Position numbers and translations under genes: made by a program. DNA of 12,325 nucleotides, taken from NCBI GenBank assembly GCA_001970855.1, contig LSSN01001763.1:1-12325 (forward strand), in the 5' to 3' direction. Positions 9,535-12,325 of this stretch are shown piece by piece (positions within the stretch are counted from its first letter, which is position 1; each line of letters begins with the position of its first letter). The DNA comes from Smittium culicis (lineage: Eukaryota > Kickxellomycota > Harpellomycetes > Harpellales > Legeriomycetaceae). Under the pieces are notes generated by a model. The model ran no database searches. It was not told the origin of the DNA and worked only from the letters and a program-made list of their open reading frames with translations.

Positions 9535-9556
9535 TCGCGAATAACGAGGGTTACTG
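9535..9556. repeat. Right terminal inverted repeat of the pogo-like MITE
   Basis: Ends ...AACGAGGGTTACTG immediately before TA at 9557-9558. This end retains the CAG tip (read inward) expected for pogo/Tigger elements and is better preserved than the left one. Confidence 0.75.
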
Positions 9557-10254
9557 TACTAGTAAATTTAACTTTTTAAAATTTTAGTAAAACATTTTAA
9601 TTAATTTTTCAAACGAGATACATTAGTTTTTATACTTCTTTTTTAGTTTAAAAGAAGCTCAATTCAAAAAATTTAATCAATCGATGATTTTATTTGTACA
9701 CTAATTAGGCAACAAAATATCACTATATAATTTTAATGGATCATTTTTTAAATTATAATTATAAAGATAAATTTTAATATCAAAAATAGTTTAATATTAC
9801 AAAAAATCATAAAATTTTTAGCAATAGCCTTTTTCAGGTAGCTTTTTTGATTCTGAGAAATTGTAGGATAAAATATAAATTAAATTCTAGTATATGGTAT
9901 ATTTATAAAAACTTCCAGTTTTAATTCATACCTAAATTGGTAATAGGTTCTGTGTAGAGTCAAAAGCGAAAAAAAAATTTATGTTCAATTTTTAAAAAAG
10001 GAGTTAAAATTTCGATTAAACAGTTTAAATAATATTTCGACTAATATTAACATTAAAATACTAGCTTATAAATACTTTCTATTAGACTTGTTACATTTAA
10101 TTTGAATCAACTTGTCTTTTATATGGAGTGAAAAATATCAACTTATAGGATATAAAATCTTAAATTAAAGAAAACAATGGAATAATTTATTTTAAAATAT
10201 TATTATAGTTCAAAACTATTTTCTATAGAATTGAGCTATACATTTAATAATGCA
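9557..10254. other. Gene-free spacer upstream of the secreted-protein gene
   Basis: About 700 bases of AT-rich DNA with no supportable frame, lying between the pogo-like element and the promoter of the next gene. No repeat longer than a few bases stands out. An AATCAATCGATGAT-like stretch near 9678 resembles one near 8301, which may be coincidence. Confidence 0.6.
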
Positions 10255-10264
10255 TATAAAAAGG
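10255..10264 (+). promoter_or_regulatory. Putative TATA box of the secreted-protein gene
   Basis: TATAAAAAGG, followed by the GC-containing CTCGATG, lies 92 bases before the ATG at 10347. A start site about 30 bases downstream would give a leader of roughly 60 bases. The canonical TATAAAA core with a GG shoulder makes this better than the many TATA-like strings expected at this composition, but there is no transcript evidence. Confidence 0.4.
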
Positions 10265-10346
10265 CTCGATGAACGTAATATTTGTCGCAATAAACTCTAA
10301 ATAATTTCGATACATTGAATTATAATTATTTTGACTAGGATAAAAA

Positions 10347-11069
10347 ATGAAGGCTATTTCAATTTATTTAATTTTTGAAATATTAGGTGCTATTTCATTC
10401 ATTTATGGAGAAACCTTAAAAGATAGTTTTACTGGAGTTGGAAAAGCTGCGAAATCTGATATTTATTCAACTTTTCGGGTCAATAAAGAAGATATGACCC
10501 TCAGGGGAAAGTATTTGAGAACGAATACTCAAAAAAAAGTCGAATATGGATTTGAAATCGATTCAAGAAAAGCGTTAGTAAATAAAAGAAAAAATATAGA
10601 CGAAGAAGCTGGTTATATAGATAAATTAATTGAGACTTCAAAATTAATATTAGAAAGATCTATAAATAATTTTTCTGATATCAATAACTATGAAGGTTCA
10701 AAGATAAAAGAATTTATCAAACCCTTTAACTGTGGATTATTCATGGAAGAATTTGGAATGTTTTTATACGAAATCACACCACTCATGAGCGTAGTAAAGG
10801 ATCAGGTAGCTAAATTAGAGAATGTAAAAAATTCGCACATTCATGAAATACAAGCGAGAGTCATAAAAGATACATTAGAATCTTTGTTGATAGAATTTGA
10901 TGCAACGTACTCGCAATATTATTCAGCTCAGAAGACTTTTGATGATTACATCTCAAATAGCAAGGGAAACATTTGCAAAAAATATGCAAGAAACATAATG
11001 AATTCAATCAGTTTGTATTTAATTTCTGATGAAATTAAAAAATACAAAAGCAATACTCCTAGAGTATAG
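10347..11069 (+). CDS. Secreted helical protein, 240 aa, function unknown (effector candidate)
   Basis: This is the best-supported gene in the window. It is one unbroken frame, much richer in G and C than its flanks. An in-frame TAA directly precedes the run AAAATG, which fixes the first ATG as the start. Residues 1-21 form a signal peptide: one Lys, a hydrophobic core (ISIYLIFEILGAISFIY) and a likely cut after Gly21, before Glu-Thr-Leu. The mature chain of about 219 residues is charged and Lys/Glu-rich and looks mostly helical from residue 84 on. No further membrane segment is apparent; the stretch at 130-150 (LFMEEFGMFLYEIT...) is amphipathic. Only two Cys occur, C129 and C210, which could form one disulfide. 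One N-glycosylation sequon is seen (N108-F-S). I recognise no catalytic motif and no known family. In parasites such lineage-specific secreted proteins are often host-directed, but here that is inference. A second exon cannot be excluded, though the stop is followed at once by spacer-like DNA. Confidence 0.88.
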   Translation: MKAISIYLIFEILGAISFIYGETLKDSFTGVGKAAKSDIYSTFRVNKEDMTLRGKYLRTNTQKKVEYGFEIDSRKALVNKRKNIDEEAGYIDKLIETSKLILERSINNFSDINNYEGSKIKEFIKPFNCGLFMEEFGMFLYEITPLMSVVKDQVAKLENVKNSHIHEIQARVIKDTLESLLIEFDATYSQYYSAQKTFDDYISNSKGNICKKYARNIMNSISLYLISDEIKKYKSNTPRV

Positions 11070-11466
11070 CCAGCAAAAAATATGATAACTTTTTCAACAA
11101 GAGATAAATTTATTTATAACCAGAGTTTTTTGTTCTCAAAATAAAAATTAACAATTGAAATAAAAATTTTACATTTTTTTGTTGTTTTCTATTTTTTTTA
11201 AAAATTATGTATAAAAATTTATAATATAATAGTAGGTGTTCAAGTTTGTTTTTAATATTTGCTTTTGTATGTAAAAATATACCTTCCAAATTTAGCACTG
11301 TATTAGTATATCAAAATTAGTAAATAATACACAATTCATATCTTGAATATATAATAAAAAAATTATGTTTGAAAAATAATTCTTCAATCGAAGTTTTATT
11401 GGCTGACATACTGATTTTGTTAATATTTTATATTATTAAACCCCAAAATTATTAGCCTGGACAGCT
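11070..11466. other. Gene-free 3' flank of the secreted-protein gene
   Basis: The sequence returns to AT-rich spacer at once after the stop codon. AATAAA-like strings occur near 11140 but are not distinctive. A 62-codon frame on the - strand (11110-11298) is of chance length and low complexity and is not called. Confidence 0.55.
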
Positions 11467-11501
11467 TATTGAAGTATTAATGTTCAATGATGACTTCAAT
11501 A
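11467..11501. repeat. Perfect 9-bp inverted repeat TATTGAAGT/ACTTCAATA
   Basis: TATTGAAGT at 11467-11475 and ACTTCAATA at 11493-11501 are exact reverse complements around a 17-base loop. It lies about 400 bases downstream of the secreted-protein gene, in a patch (11450-11520) slightly less AT-rich than its flanks. Its role is unknown. Confidence 0.55.
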
Positions 11502-11999
11502 GAATAGAATTATTTGATTAATAGATCATAATTTTACCAACTAGTTGGATAATTTTAACGACAAAGTTTTTTTTGATACGAATAAAAATTCATGGAGCTA
11601 TTGGAATTACATTAAATATAAATAAACTAGTAAAAATAAAAATAAGTAGATAAATAATATCAAGATCTATATTGTAGATTTCTGAAAATTCTGTTAATGG
11701 ATAAAGAAATAAAAAAAAAGCACTCTTTTCATCATATTATAAAAACAAAAAAACCAACTTTATCGCTGGTTAATATGTTTTTTTTATCATAACCATTCTG
11801 GTCTTGAAAAATTTTCAACAAAGAATTAATATATAATTTCTTCATTAAAGGTATAGAGATCGTGGTTTCGGTGGTTTTTTGGTAATATTTTCAAGAGATA
11901 ATTGACAGTGGAATAAATAAAATGAAGTTCCTGCATGTAGTACTTTTTCAATATAGCTGAAATTTAATTGTGATATTTATTACATTCCATTCTAAACAA
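11502..11999. other. Gene-free AT-rich spacer
   Basis: No supportable gene or strong repeat. Mixed AT-rich sequence with a few short homopolymers leads up to the GC-rich island. Confidence 0.55.
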
Positions 12000-12015
12000 T
12001 CTTTGAATCAGCTTC

Positions 12016-12067
12016 GAGCTGGTACAGCCGATCAAAATTTTGAGCTGGAAACAGCCAAATTTTTGAA
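12016..12067 (+). repeat. 26-bp imperfect tandem duplication with small hairpins
   Basis: GAGCTGGTACAGCC at 12016-12029 recurs as GAGCTGGAAACAGCC from 12042, each followed by an AAATTTT-type stretch. Each copy forms a GCTG/CAGC hairpin: loop GTA at 12022-12024, and loop GAAA (a GNRA-type tetraloop) at 12048-12051. A further palindrome CAGCT-TCG-AGCTG at 12009-12021 overlaps the first copy. The preserved pairing with a changed loop hints at RNA structure. Confidence 0.6.
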
Positions 12068-12087
12068 CGGCATCCGCGTGCCCAGAA

Positions 12088-12111
12088 CACTTATACTCCA
12101 AAGCATAAGTG
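12088..12111. repeat. 9-bp hairpin with one mismatch in the GC-rich island
   Basis: CACTTATAC at 12088-12096 pairs with GCATAAGTG at 12103-12111 except for one A-C opposition, around a six-base loop TCCAAA. It is the strongest secondary structure in the middle of the island. Confidence 0.55.
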
Positions 12112-12181
12112 ATTCACCAGCCTCCTTGAACCAATGCCCAGTGGGTATGGAGCTGCTAGAGCGGCGGAGCGGGGTCGGTTG

Positions 12182-12325
12182 AAAACTTATTTTATTAATA
12201 TTTTTTTAACTTTTTAAATATTTTTTGATAGTGTTTAGTATACATTTAAATTATGTTTAATAAACTCTCTGGGACAAAAAAAAAAAAACCAAAGTTACCC
12301 AACCAATCGATAATATGATAAATTA
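12182..12325. other. AT-rich tail with a possible Tc1-like transposon end
   Basis: AT-rich spacer to 12265, then CTCTCTGGGAC followed by a long A-run and CCAAAGTTACCC (about 12266-12300). A GGGACAAAA-type string followed by CCAA or GTTACC recalls the ends of some Tc1-like elements, but the partner end is not in the window and no flanking TA can be assigned. Treat it only as a pointer. Confidence 0.25.

Larger units (their letters stand above)
9111..9556. mobile_element. pogo/Tigger-like MITE (Tc1/mariner superfamily), 446 bp
   Basis: The right end, read inward, is CAGTAACCCTCGTTATTCGC; the left end reads TAGGCAACCCTCGTTGATCG. They share the core AACCCTCGTT and continue with close similarity, one gap near the tip. 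Both ends are flanked by TA (9109-9110 and 9557-9558), the target duplication of Tc1/mariner elements, and a CAG-start with an ACCCTCGTT-type end is characteristic of pogo/Tigger elements. There is no transposase frame, so it is non-autonomous and depends on an enzyme encoded elsewhere. Three internal copies of a motif related to the right end support the call. The left tip has diverged (TAG for CAG), so this copy may be old. Confidence 0.78.
12001..12180. other. GC-balanced island, about 51% GC, probable inserted or retained foreign segment
   Basis: By direct count 92 of these 180 bases are G or C, against roughly one in five in the rest of the window. Composition shifts back abruptly at about 12181. 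The left part holds a 26-bp tandem duplication with hairpins, the middle holds a near-perfect hairpin (12088-12111), and the right end is strongly purine/G-rich (GCGGCGGAGCGGGGTCGG). Both strands are open: a + strand frame from 11970 starts only at GTG, and a - strand frame runs from about 12205 to a stop at 12032 without an early ATG, so neither is called as a gene. Candidates are a fragment of a repeat family, a structured non-coding RNA, or coding debris from horizontal transfer. I recognise no homologue. Confidence 0.6.

Noticed and set aside
9111..9556. CRISPR-like array from the repeated GCGAA-n-AACGAG motif
   Set aside because: Copies are imperfect, irregularly spaced (137 and 229 bases apart) and explained by transposon end motifs. 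There are no cas genes and the DNA looks eukaryotic.
11110..11298. 62-codon frame on the - strand
   Set aside because: Low-complexity, Lys/Phe/Leu-rich, chance length, lying in the 3' flank of the secreted-protein gene.
12115..12150. GGTTCAAGG on the - strand as a tRNA B box or SINE promoter
   Set aside because: The flanking bases do not form a T-arm, and no A box or cloverleaf can be drawn around it.
11970..12182. 70-codon frame across the GC-rich island
   Set aside because: It begins at GTG, not ATG, which is unlikely in a eukaryotic nucleus. The opposite strand is also open, so the open frame is explained by the higher GC content. The first internal ATG is near the end.

Overview
The window is very AT-rich (roughly four bases in five are A or T by eye), gene-poor DNA that looks nuclear and eukaryotic. 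Evidence for a eukaryote is the lack of operons, ribosome binding sites and bacterial gene families, a perfect pentanucleotide microsatellite, two short transposons with terminal inverted repeats (one with pogo/Tigger-like ends flanked by TA), a TATA-box-like promoter, and a single-exon gene for a secreted protein. A parasite or symbiont with an expanded AT-rich genome, such as a large-genome microsporidian or another early fungal relative, would fit. That placement is an inference: no marker gene is present and I cannot name the species.

Layout. Positions 1-260 are 52 perfect copies of ATAAT, cut by the window edge. Positions 261-5787 hold no gene I can support, only small hairpins, a short direct repeat and a nested palindrome. 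Positions 5788-6302 look like a non-autonomous inverted-repeat element with imperfect arms of about 118 bp and an internal 38-bp tandem repeat. Positions 6303-8491 are again gene-free apart from an isolated GC-rich hairpin (7328-7345) just after a TATAAAAAGG motif. A 126-codon open frame (8564-8944) is probably coding and may begin with a mitochondrial- or mitosome-type presequence. A 446-bp pogo/Tigger-like MITE lies at 9111-9556. The clearest gene, 10347-11069, encodes a 240-residue, mostly helical protein with a signal peptide, behind a good TATA box. A 180-bp island of about 51% GC with a 26-bp tandem repeat lies near the right end (12001-12180), and a Tc1-like element end may lie at the very end.

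The two candidate genes are separate single transcription units on the + strand and nothing links their functions. The secreted protein is the most likely biologically important product; as a lineage-specific secreted protein beside transposon debris it resembles an effector candidate, but no function can be assigned. Most of the structure in the window is repeat biology.
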